Shown here: positions 1 through 5,790 of the stretch, one piece after another
Layout of the letters: the number at the start of each line of letters is the position of its first letter
How positions within the stretch are numbered: the first letter of the stretch is position 1
Source: CBCPNA01 sp965120415
GTDB taxonomy: Bacteria > Bacillota > Clostridia > Lachnospirales > CAG-274
Direction: 5' to 3'
DNA length: 5,797 nucleotides
Assembly: GCA_965120415.1 (NCBI GenBank)
Contig: CBCPNA010000028.1
Coordinates: 1 to 5,797, forward strand
Made by a program: the position numbers and the translations under genes
Notes under the pieces: generated by a model
Told to the model about the DNA's origin: nothing
Seen by the model: only the letters and a program-made list of their open reading frames with translations
Databases searched by the model: none

Positions 1-1500
1 ATATTTATTTTCTTTTAAATTATTTTTTAAATTTGATAAATTAATTTTTAATATTTCCTTATTTTTATTCAACTCTTTTTCTTTTTCTAAATAATTATTT
101 TTATTAAATATATAATCATCTTTATCTAATATTCCTGCTCTATAGTCTTCATAAATCACTTTATAAAAATTTTTTATTTTGCATATTTCTATATCTATAT
201 TTTCTATTAACTTATTTAATCTACTTTCTTCTAAAGATATACTTTTATTATTTTTATTAATTATATTTTCAAGCTTTATTGCTATTTTTATTTGTTCATT
301 TATCTCTTTAAATACAATTTCTTTTAATAAATCTTCTTTTATAGTTTTAAAACTACATTTATTAATGCCCATACATTTGCTTTCAAAACATCTATATATA
401 CTATTTTTTCTAGCTCTCTCTCTTCTAGTTAATTTTTTATTACAATCACTACATCTTAATAAGCCTTTGAAAATATTTTCTGTTTTATTTTTTATGAGTT
501 TAGTTTTATTTTGTTCCTTATAAAAATTTTTAGCATTATTATTAATTTCATTTACTTTATTAAAAATTTCTTCAGTTATTATAGGTTCATGAGTGTTAGT
601 AACAATTATCCATTCATCTTCAGCTACTTTTTTTTGTTTCTCATTTTTAGATAAATCATTCTTTTTCTTACCTTGAACCATATTACCTATATACACTTGG
701 CTAGATAATATTTTTTTAACTGAAACTTCATTCCATTTTCTATTTTTACTTTTTTCATTTTTAAAAAGTCCTATACTGTAAAGATAAGCAGATGGAGATA
801 AAATATTTTCTTCATTTAATTTAATTGCTATTTTAGTATAACTGTATCCTTGTAATCTTAAATAAAAAATGTATTTTACAACAGGAGCTGTCTCTTTATT
901 TATAATTATCTTATTTTTATTGTTAGGGTCTTTTAAATATCCATACATTGCAAAACTACCAATAAATTCACCATTTTTTTGTTTTTCTTTTAAAGCAGAA
1001 GTTACTTTTTTAGAAATATCTTTTGCATAAACTTCATTTACTATATTTTTTAAATGCATTAATAATATTTCACTTGAATTTTCATTGTTACTATCATAAC
1101 TATCATTTATAGCTATAAACCTTATATCCATAAATGGGAAAATTTTTTCAAGATAATTACCACACTCAATATAGTTTCTGCCAAATCTTGATAAGTCTTT
1201 TACTATTACACAGTTTATTTTACCTTTTCTAATATCTTCTAGCATTATTTCAAAGCCATTTCTAGCAAAATTTGTTCCTGTATAATTATTATCTTCATAA
1301 ATTTCATATAATTTAAATTCTTCTTTATCTTTTATATAATCTAAAATTATATTTTTTTGATTTTCTAGTGTATCACTATCTTTTTTACCATTATCAAGCA
1401 CGGATAACCTAACATAAATACCAACAGAGTAAGTTTTTTTATTAATTATATTAGTTGTAGTATTAATTTTTTGTATATTTTTTCTACTTTTTCTAGCCAT
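1..1500 (-). CDS. Large serine recombinase, second of a tandem pair (C-terminus outside the window)
   Basis: This is a site-specific DNA recombinase that would integrate or excise a mobile element through a covalent phosphoserine link to DNA. Five hundred codons are open from the ATG at 1500 to the window edge, with no stop, so the C-terminus is missing. The resolvase-type catalytic domain begins after a Lys/Arg-rich extension of about 25 residues. It has YVRLS with the nucleophile at Ser33, an ED-NYTGTNF segment near residues 69-77 and VKDLSRFGRN at 100-109. The recombinase domain follows (GEFIGSFAMYGYLKDP, about 177-191). A zinc ribbon follows, with Cys350, Cys353, Cys371 and Cys382 (Cys376 is an extra candidate), and then a Lys/Glu-rich coiled-coil tail. 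The start overlaps the end of the upstream recombinase by 8 bases and has AGGTGATG (1515-1508) just upstream, inside that gene, so translational coupling is likely. All catalytic residues seem intact. Confidence 0.96.
   Translation of the reverse strand, partial: MARKSRKNIQKINTTTNIINKKTYSVGIYVRLSVLDNGKKDSDTLENQKNIILDYIKDKEEFKLYEIYEDNNYTGTNFARNGFEIMLEDIRKGKINCVIVKDLSRFGRNYIECGNYLEKIFPFMDIRFIAINDSYDSNNENSSEILLMHLKNIVNEVYAKDISKKVTSALKEKQKNGEFIGSFAMYGYLKDPNNKNKIIINKETAPVVKYIFYLRLQGYSYTKIAIKLNEENILSPSAYLYSIGLFKNEKSKNRKWNEVSVKKILSSQVYIGNMVQGKKKNDLSKNEKQKKVAEDEWIIVTNTHEPIITEEIFNKVNEINNNAKNFYKEQNKTKLIKNKTENIFKGLLRCSDCNKKLTRRERARKNSIYRCFESKCMGINKCSFKTIKEDLLKEIVFKEINEQIKIAIKLENIINKNNKSISLEESRLNKLIENIDIEICKIKNFYKVIYEDYRAGILDKDDYIFNKNNYLEKEKELNKNKEILKINLSNLKNNLKENKY
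911..945. repeat. Copy 1 of a 35-base perfect match shared by the two recombinase genes
   Basis: This segment is identical, base for base, to 2592-2626. It encodes the YGYLKDPNNKNK part of the recombinase domain in both proteins. The surrounding sequence is clearly diverged, so the identity stands out, although strong protein conservation with a shared AT-rich codon bias explains part of it. Confidence 0.9.
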
Positions 1501-3124
1501 TGCAAGTCATCACCTGCAATTCTTTTATATTATCTAAATATGATGATAAATTTTCATATTCATCTTCATATTTAATATTAATTTCTATACTTTTATCATT
1601 ATATACTTTTATATTATCAATTAAATTTACAATTAATTCTCTATTTAAGTTTTTTATATTTTTATATGATTTAAAATATTCTAGCCATAATTGATTATTA
1701 GTTATTCCATCTAATAAAGTTTTAAATTCTTTTTCAAATTTAGATATTAAATTTTTGATACTTAATATTTTATCATTATATGAAATGCTAAAATCTTTAT
1801 ATTCCTCTTCTGTTAATATGCCTATTTTTAAATCTTCATACAATCGTAATTTAATATTTTGATATTTTTCTAATTCTAATTTTTCATTTTCTATTTTTTC
1901 CCTTATTTTTTCTTTTTCTTTTGTTGTATAATAGTCGGTATTTATTGCATTTATTATATTTTTAAGCTTTATAACAGAATCTATATGATTTTTTAATGTT
2001 TCAAAAACAGTTTCTTCTATTATTTCAGTTTTTATACTACTACCTATACAACCTTGTTTATTTTTAGCGTTGTTACAAACATAGTAAAAATAAGGCTTTT
2101 CTTTAGTACCATTATTTTTTCTTACTAAATTTGAACCACACTCGCCACAATTTATAAAGCCACTTAATACATAAACTTTTTCTTGCATAGGGGATATTCT
2201 TGTATCAATAGCCATTAATTTTTGTACATTTTCAAATACTTCTTTTGATATAATTGGCTCGTGAACATTTTCTACAACTATACGTTCTTCTTTAGGTACA
2301 GAAATTATTTTTTTTATTTTATGATTAGGGGTTGTAAACTTATTTTGCTCAAGTGTTCCTATATACACAGGGTTTTCTAATATTCTAAAAACAGCTTTTG
2401 CACTCCACAAAGCCTTTTCTTTCTTTTTAAAATTTGTACTTATATTAATTCCTATTGATTTTTTATATTCCATAGGGGACAATATATTTTCATTATTCAA
2501 TTTTTTAGCTATTTTATCTGCACTTAGTCCATCTAAACGATATTTAAAAATATCTTTCACAACTTTTGAGGCTACTTTATCTACAATAAGTTTATTTTTA
2601 TTGTTAGGGTCTTTTAAATATCCATATGTTGCAAAAGAACCTATAAATTCGCCTTTTTTTCTCTTAATATCAAAACTACTTCTTATTTTTAAAGAAATAT
2701 CTCTTAAATATGAATCATTAATTAAGTTTTTGAAAGGTATTATTAAATTGTCTATACTTTCTCTGCTATTAAGACTGTCATAATTATCATTAACTGATAT
2801 AAAACGTATGTTCATTAGTGGAAATATTTCTTCTAAATATTTACCCACTTCAATAAAATCTCTACCGAATCTTGAAAAGTCTTTTACTACAATGCAATTA
2901 ACTTTTCTATTTTTTATATCTTTTAGCATTTCTTTAAATGCTGGACGCTCAAAATTACTTCCTGAATAGCCGTCATCTATTTTAATTGATACTAATTCTA
3001 AATCTTTATTGTTGTTTACAAAATCTTTAAGCATTGCTTTTTGATTTGTTATACTTTCACTTTCACAATTTTTATCATCTTCTTTTGAAAGTCTTAAATA
3101 TATGCAAGTTTTAAACTTTTTCAT
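1493..3124 (-). CDS. Large serine recombinase, first of a tandem pair (complete)
   Basis: This is a complete 543-residue large serine recombinase, a usual length for the family. The domains in order are: a resolvase catalytic domain with YLRLS (nucleophile Ser13), DDGYSGSNFERPAF (50-63) and VKDFSRFGRD (80-89); a recombinase domain starting near GEFIGSFATYGYLKDP (about 158-173); a zinc ribbon with Cys326, Cys329, Cys350 and Cys359; and a Lys/Glu-rich coiled coil (about 400-471). In this family the coiled coil controls the direction of integration versus excision. The reading frame extends 17 codons further to a TTG at 3175. The ATG at 3124 is preferred because AGGAG (3139-3135) lies 10 bases before it and the catalytic motif then sits at the usual distance from the N-terminus. 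It lies 106 bases downstream of a small conserved gene and overlaps the next recombinase. The two recombinases may act together, as CcrA and CcrB do in staphylococcal cassettes; that is inference. Confidence 0.97.
   Translation of the reverse strand: MKKFKTCIYLRLSKEDDKNCESESITNQKAMLKDFVNNNKDLELVSIKIDDGYSGSNFERPAFKEMLKDIKNRKVNCIVVKDFSRFGRDFIEVGKYLEEIFPLMNIRFISVNDNYDSLNSRESIDNLIIPFKNLINDSYLRDISLKIRSSFDIKRKKGEFIGSFATYGYLKDPNNKNKLIVDKVASKVVKDIFKYRLDGLSADKIAKKLNNENILSPMEYKKSIGINISTNFKKKEKALWSAKAVFRILENPVYIGTLEQNKFTTPNHKIKKIISVPKEERIVVENVHEPIISKEVFENVQKLMAIDTRISPMQEKVYVLSGFINCGECGSNLVRKNNGTKEKPYFYYVCNNAKNKQGCIGSSIKTEIIEETVFETLKNHIDSVIKLKNIINAINTDYYTTKEKEKIREKIENEKLELEKYQNIKLRLYEDLKIGILTEEEYKDFSISYNDKILSIKNLISKFEKEFKTLLDGITNNQLWLEYFKSYKNIKNLNRELIVNLIDNIKVYNDKSIEINIKYEDEYENLSSYLDNIKELQVMTCNG
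1508..1515 (-). promoter_or_regulatory. Internal Shine-Dalgarno site for the second recombinase
   Basis: AGGTGATG on the minus strand lies 7 bases before the ATG at 1500, still inside the last codons of the upstream recombinase. With the 8-base gene overlap it fixes the start of the second recombinase and suggests that ribosomes finishing the first gene feed the second. Confidence 0.7.
2592..2626. repeat. Copy 2 of the 35-base perfect match shared by the recombinase genes
   Basis: This is the partner of 911-945, in the same reading frame and at the same place in the paralogous protein. The two copies are direct repeats about 1.68 kb apart, so homologous recombination between them would produce one chimeric recombinase gene. 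Confidence 0.9.
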
Positions 3125-3172
3125 TATCTCAACACTCCTAAATATTTTATTTAAACTAAAATACCTAGAGCA

Positions 3173-3227
3173 CAAGAGTTTTTATATTGTATTATTTTTC
3201 ATTATTTTAACACAATTTTTACTCTTG
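3173..3227. repeat. Interrupted inverted repeat between the small gene and the first recombinase
   Basis: CAAGAGT (3173-3179) pairs with ACTCTTG (3221-3227). Inside it, ATTGT (3186-3190) pairs with ACAAT (3212-3216). The dyad fills most of the 106-base gap between the two genes and ends about 50 bases before the first recombinase start. It could be an RNA hairpin that tunes read-through, a protein-binding dyad, or part of a recombination site. No T-run follows directly, so it is not a classical terminator. Confidence 0.5.
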
Positions 3228-3230
3228 AGT

Positions 3231-3461
3231 CTAGTAGTTTTTGAAGTATTTTTCTAAGCAGTCCTGCAACGTTAAAGAGGTATTTTTATTAAATGAAATT
3301 ATAACTCTATGATTTTTATATTTGTAACAATAAGGATTTTTTATTTGTCTTATATAATCAAGTATCCTTTCTTCTTTAGATAAACTTGTATCTATTTTCA
3401 CATCTCTTATATCTACAAGTTCATTTATATCAATTTTTCTAAGTTTTTCTAATTCGTCCAT
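3231..3461 (-). CDS. Small DUF6870-like protein upstream of the recombinases
   Basis: This 76-residue protein has the features I associate with DUF6870, a small family of unknown function common in clostridial integrative elements: ELVDIRDVKIDT (14-25), an EERI.DYIRQIKNPYCYK block (about 30-47) and a C-terminal DCLEKYF. The family name is from memory, not a search. There is no signal peptide or membrane segment, so it is probably cytoplasmic. The start is well supported: AAGGAG (3476-3471) lies 9 bases before the ATG. It has the same orientation as the recombinases and lies 106 bases before the first, so co-transcription is plausible. Its function is not known. A role as a recombination directionality factor or regulator is possible only because of its size and position. 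No helix-turn-helix is obvious. Confidence 0.8.
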   Translation of the reverse strand: MDELEKLRKIDINELVDIRDVKIDTSLSKEERILDYIRQIKNPYCYKYKNHRVIISFNKNTSLTLQDCLEKYFKNY

Positions 3462-3541
3462 TTTTATATTCTCCTTTTATATTATATTTTTATATGTATT
3501 ATATTTATAAGAAAAAAATTACTCTTTAAGTAACACAAGTA

Positions 3542-3598
3542 AGGAAATAGACTTGCTGATTTTATTATATAATTAAGCAGCATTAATGCCTATTTCCT
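3542..3598. repeat. 57-base imperfect dyad upstream of the recombination operon
   Basis: AGGAAATAG (3542-3550) is the exact reverse complement of CTATTTCCT (3590-3598). Inside, TGCTG (3554-3558) pairs with CAGCA (3578-3582), and the centre holds the palindrome ATTATATAAT (3564-3573). The dyad lies about 80 bases upstream of the DUF6870-like gene. It could be an operator for the recombination operon, the start of the structured RNA, or an attachment site, since serine recombinase sites are imperfect dyads of about 40-50 bases. The sequence alone does not choose among these. Confidence 0.55.
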
Positions 3599-3669
3599 CT
3601 AATCCATCACTTAATTAAATTTAAATTTCAGTTTATTTTATGTTGCTTTTCTTGATATTAATCTTAAAA

Positions 3670-3997
3670 ACACCGTATGGCAAATATCTAAACAACGGAT
3701 GGTTTTTCCGTTTCATATGTACTTCGGCAGTACATTTAGATGGTTCTCACCTAACCGTCCCCATTGGGATAACCTGTGGCTGGACGGAAGTATCATTAAA
3801 CGTATTTTTTAATACTATATTATCCTCATCGCAATATAATTTCTAACCTTTTGAATTATTTTCAAGCAGATATTTTATCGCTCGTTGCTTTTTATAGCAA
3901 GTCGTGGCGTATCTCTTTTGTTGCTCTTATAATATTAATTTGTATTTAGATATTTGTATATATTAACTTTAATATTTTTATATTAAAGTTTGTTTTC
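3670..3997 (+). ncRNA. Candidate structured noncoding RNA, family not recognised
   Basis: Several helices can be drawn by hand. P1 (3686-3692 with 3735-3741, 7 perfect pairs) encloses P2 (AACGGA 3694-3699 with TCCGTT 3707-3712) and P3 (TGTACT 3718-3723 with AGTACA 3729-3734), giving a compact three-way junction in which P3 abuts P1. P4 pairs CCGTCC (3755-3760) with GGACGG (3782-3787), continues with CCA/TGG, and is capped by GG-GATAA-CC. P5 (3879-3909) is a bulged hairpin with TTGCT/AGCAA near the tip and CGC/GCG at the base. An 11-pair terminator-like hairpin follows. U.G pairs extending P1 (3685/3742) and within P4 (3764/3776) and P5 (3882/3906) exist only if the + strand is transcribed. 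The core is far richer in G+C than its surroundings. I do not recognise a riboswitch, T-box, 6S, SRP, tmRNA or group II domain V signature. The 5' end and promoter are not defined. It could also be a leader or a remnant of a mobile intron. Confidence 0.55.
3965..3997 (+). terminator. Probable intrinsic terminator of the structured RNA
   Basis: AACTTTAATAT (3965-3975) pairs perfectly with ATATTAAAGTT (3980-3990) around a TTTT loop, and TGTTTTC follows. The stem is long but nearly all A-T, so it is a weak terminator by composition. T-richness on the + side fits a transcript coming from the structured region. Confidence 0.5.
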
Positions 3998-4018
3998 AAT
4001 GTCCAGTGAGTGAGTAGT

Positions 4019-4059
4019 AAAAAAACCCCCTCATTATCTAAGGAATGAAAAGGTGGTTT
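4019..4059 (-). terminator. Minus-strand intrinsic terminator with no visible gene
   Basis: Read on the minus strand, the stem is built from AAACC (4023-4027) with GGTTT (4055-4059), CCT (4029-4031) with AGG (4051-4053), and CATT (4032-4035) with AATG (4044-4047), with one mismatch and a three-base bulge. A run of seven T follows directly (A-run 4019-4025 on the + strand). I see no protein gene on the minus strand between here and the terminator at 5044-5078, so it may end an antisense or small RNA, or block read-through into the structured RNA region. Confidence 0.5.
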
Positions 4060-4157
4060 GAAGAGAAAAACTTTCATACAAATTCTTTTAAAGTTTTATC
4101 TTTTCTCTGTTTTCTTTAAAATTTTCTCTTAACTTCTTCAAAATTTTATTTTTTTTT
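4057..4157 (+). other. Competing hairpins ending in a T-run (attenuator-like)
   Basis: AGAGAAAA (4062-4069) can pair with either of two identical TTTTCTCT segments (4101-4108 and 4122-4129). With the first, ACTTT/AAAGT (4070-4074 with 4090-4094) lengthens the stem. With the second, TTTGAAG (4057-4063) can also approach CTTCAAA (4136-4142), just before nine T at 4149-4157. Mutually exclusive stems ending in a T-run look like an attenuator or terminator. However, the region is so AT-rich that chance pairing is a real alternative, and the lipoprotein promoter lies downstream of it. Confidence 0.3.
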
Positions 4158-4233
4158 GTACTGTATTTCATAAAATTTGCAGTTAAATTTTTTATTAATT
4201 TTTATTTTGTTTTAAGACAATTTCTTTAAATAG

Positions 4234-4263
4234 TTGCTTTTAATATAATAAGTTTGATATAAT
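4234..4263 (+). promoter_or_regulatory. Sigma-A-like promoter of the lipoprotein gene
   Basis: TTGCTT (4234-4239) and a consensus TATAAT (4258-4263) are separated by 18 bases. The -10 box ends 48 bases before the lipoprotein start, which leaves a short leader carrying AGGAG at 4297-4301. Confidence 0.6.
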
Positions 4264-4311
4264 AACCATGATAAATATTATAAAATTTTAAGGTATAGGA
4301 GTTTAGATAAG

Positions 4312-5040
4312 ATGAATTATTTAAAAAAATGTTTAATATCATTATCTTTTATATTTTTATTAACAGGTTGTACAAAAGATGAAACTAGCAGTTACACTTC
4401 ATATTTAGAACAATTTGTTACAGATGATACAACAATATTAACTTCTTTTGACCTTTTTGACGAAAAAGAAGTAACAGAAGAAAGAGTTTTACAACAATTA
4501 GATATTGTAATGGATGTTTTAGAAAAAGAATATGAGGTTACTGTACCAGAAACACTTGAGCCAAATCAAGTATATGAAGTTGTATCAAAAGATGAAGCAC
4601 AAGATATTTTTAAAGTATATTACATAAATGATACAGGATATATTACTGCTAAACGTACATTTATAGATGACGCTATAGAGTTTATAAATCAAAAAGAATT
4701 AGAAACTGGAGAAAGCTTTTATGCACCTATTAAATGGGGGACTGTGCTCATAACAGAATATGATATTGGAAAAGCAAATATACAAGAAACAGATACAGAA
4801 TATATAAAAAAAGCTGAAGAATATATACAGAGCTTATTACCTTACATAAATTTTGAAGATTATACATTAAAAGTATCAGAAGGTGATGCAGGGCAAATGC
4901 GTTTTAACTATTATACAGATGAAGCAATAGAAAACGATGAAATATATGATTTATCATGGATCTCTCCTTTAATGGATACTAATATTGATATTGGTATAGG
5001 AGACCGTGATTTATTAGATAAATTTCTTTATAATGAATAA
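4312..5040 (+). CDS. Putative lipoprotein of unknown function
   Basis: This is a 242-residue protein with a clear lipoprotein signal peptide: MNYLKKC, a hydrophobic core (LISLSFIFLL), and the lipobox LTGC with the lipidated Cys at residue 20. After processing it would be anchored to the outer face of the cytoplasmic membrane. The mature part is rich in Asp, Glu and Tyr, clearly acidic, and has no further membrane segment. I recognise no catalytic motif or named domain. The start is well supported by AGGAG (4297-4301), 10 bases before the ATG, and by the signal peptide beginning at that residue. It is a single-gene unit with its own promoter upstream and a strong terminator four bases after its stop codon. 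Its codons look less A/T-extreme than those of the recombinases, which hints at a different history. Substrate binding, surface exclusion or a chromosomal housekeeping role are all possible, and none is shown. Confidence 0.9.
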   Translation: MNYLKKCLISLSFIFLLTGCTKDETSSYTSYLEQFVTDDTTILTSFDLFDEKEVTEERVLQQLDIVMDVLEKEYEVTVPETLEPNQVYEVVSKDEAQDIFKVYYINDTGYITAKRTFIDDAIEFINQKELETGESFYAPIKWGTVLITEYDIGKANIQETDTEYIKKAEEYIQSLLPYINFEDYTLKVSEGDAGQMRFNYYTDEAIENDEIYDLSWISPLMDTNIDIGIGDRDLLDKFLYNE

Positions 5041-5043
5041 TAA

Positions 5044-5078
5044 AAAAATAGGCAGAAATATTTTATCTGCCTATTTTT
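5044..5078. terminator. Bidirectional intrinsic terminator between convergent genes
   Basis: AAAAATAGGCAGA (5044-5056) pairs perfectly over 13 bases with TCTGCCTATTTTT (5066-5078) around a 9-base loop. T-runs lie at the 3' side on both strands. It would stop the lipoprotein gene rightward and the peptidase gene leftward, which fits its place between two stop codons. Confidence 0.93.
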
Positions 5079-5087
5079 ATTGTAAAA

Positions 5088-5582
5088 TTATTGAGCTTTT
5101 AAAGTTCTTTTACTTTTAATTGTTTCTCCATATGTTTTCATTGGTTGAGCTAGATTTGTATTTGCTTTTTTACCAGGGTCTTTAATTAAATATCTTTCAT
5201 ACCCACTTTTGCTAGTATCAGTTCCTTTTATTAAAACATAATGTCCTGGTAATTGGCAAATTGATGGTTTACCATTTTTTTCAAGTTCTCCAGCCATATC
5301 AGAAATTGTACTCCAAACAAATTTTGTACCATCATATGTAATTGGTTGATAAGTTAAAAGTCCATCATTATTTGTAGACTGTTTAATAACTTCGTTTATA
5401 ACATCAATTTTACCTGCATTAGATGTTAAATCTTTTTCTTTACAAATAATCATTGCCGCACAGCAAACCCCACAACCAGAATCTTTTATAGTTGATTTCC
5501 CATCTTTAAATTTAATAGTTGCAAAATTACTATCAGCTTGATTAATATAATATTTCTCAAAATCAATATTTATGTCTATCAT
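5088..5582 (-). CDS. Small C39-like (papain-fold) cysteine peptidase
   Basis: This 164-residue protein looks like the C39-like branch of papain-fold cysteine peptidases. The region around the nucleophile is STIKDSGCGVCCAAMI, matching the common pattern T-I-x-x-S-G-C-G-x-x-x-x-A-M with catalytic Cys37. The histidine motif is GHYVLIKG with His114, and the third residue is Asp135 in LIKDPG. The family includes cell-wall and peptide-cleaving enzymes and phage lysins; the substrate here is unknown. There is no signal peptide or membrane segment, so the protein is cytoplasmic or released by lysis or a dedicated exporter. The frame extends four codons further to a GTG at 5594, but that codon overlaps the ribosome binding site AAGGTGG. 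The ATG at 5582, 8 bases after that site, is the likely start. Two extra cysteines (40 and 41) follow the nucleophile, which is unusual. The gene is alone on its strand and ends at the shared terminator. Confidence 0.75.
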   Translation of the reverse strand: MIDINIDFEKYYINQADSNFATIKFKDGKSTIKDSGCGVCCAAMIICKEKDLTSNAGKIDVINEVIKQSTNNDGLLTYQPITYDGTKFVWSTISDMAGELEKNGKPSICQLPGHYVLIKGTDTSKSGYERYLIKDPGKKANTNLAQPMKTYGETIKSKRTLKAQ

Positions 5583-5652
5583 AAAAATTTCCACCTTTCT
5601 ATAGTTCTTTATTTAATATTTAAATTTTTATAAAGTTTTATAAAAGTACATT

Positions 5653-5707
5653 TCCATAAGGGCTTAATAACAATAAATATGCCCTATTATTTATTGTCAT
5701 TTATGGA
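5653..5707. repeat. Nested inverted repeat upstream of the peptidase gene
   Basis: TCCATAA (5653-5659) pairs with TTATGGA (5701-5707). Inside it, AATAACAATAAAT (5666-5678) pairs with ATTTATTGTCATT (5689-5701, sharing one base with the outer arm) with one mismatch. GGGC (5660-5663) and GCCC (5681-5684) offer an alternative pairing. The structure sits between the peptidase start and a presumed rightward gene just outside the window, so it could serve either as an operator or leader structure. The promoters here could not be placed with confidence. Confidence 0.5.
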
Positions 5708-5785
5708 TATATTGGAAAGGCAAGAGTAAATTATACAAAAATAAATGGGAGAAAATCAAGAAACTTGTTTATAAAAAAAATCGAT

Positions 5786-5790
5786 AGGAG
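5786..5790 (+). promoter_or_regulatory. Shine-Dalgarno site for a gene starting beyond the window
   Basis: AGGAG sits seven bases from the right edge, followed by ATAAATA. In this genome start codons lie 7-10 bases after such a site, so a + strand gene divergent from the peptidase probably begins at or just after the edge. Nothing of its product is visible. Confidence 0.5.

Larger units (their letters stand above)
3462..4311. other. 850-base gene-free region with structured elements
   Basis: No convincing protein gene lies here. A 68-codon open frame at 3640-3846 (+) has no ribosome binding site and runs through the helices of the proposed RNA. The region holds, in order: the ribosome binding site of the minus-strand DUF6870-like gene; a 57-base dyad; the candidate structured RNA with its terminator; a minus-strand terminator; competing hairpins; a featureless AT-rich stretch (about 4160-4230) with only a weak TTGT-N6-ACAA dyad at 4207-4220; and the promoter of the lipoprotein gene. 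Confidence 0.8.

Noticed and set aside
179..523. A 114-codon + strand frame rich in Leu, Ile and Phe that looks like a membrane protein
   Set aside because: It lies antisense within the second recombinase. The Lys/Asn/Glu-rich sense strand gives a false hydrophobic translation on the other strand.
1500..1694. Small + strand frame
   Set aside because: It is antisense to the C-terminal part of the first recombinase, with no ribosome site or family likeness.
2601..2783. Small + strand frame
   Set aside because: It is antisense to the conserved recombinase domain of the first recombinase.
3125..3175. TTG start extending the first recombinase by 17 residues
   Set aside because: The AGGAG site at 3135-3139 serves the ATG at 3124, and the extra residues do not resemble the family's N-terminus.
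3640..3846. A 68-codon open frame on the + strand
   Set aside because: It has no ribosome binding site, its product resembles no family, and it runs through the helices of the proposed structured RNA.
3600..3930. Known RNA element (riboswitch, T-box, group II intron domain V, tmRNA or SRP RNA)
   Set aside because: None of the signature sequences of these classes could be found on either strand, though a covariance-model search was not possible.
5583..5594. GTG start extending the peptidase by four residues
   Set aside because: The GTG lies inside the AAGGTGG ribosome binding site, so the ATG at 5582 is the sensible start.
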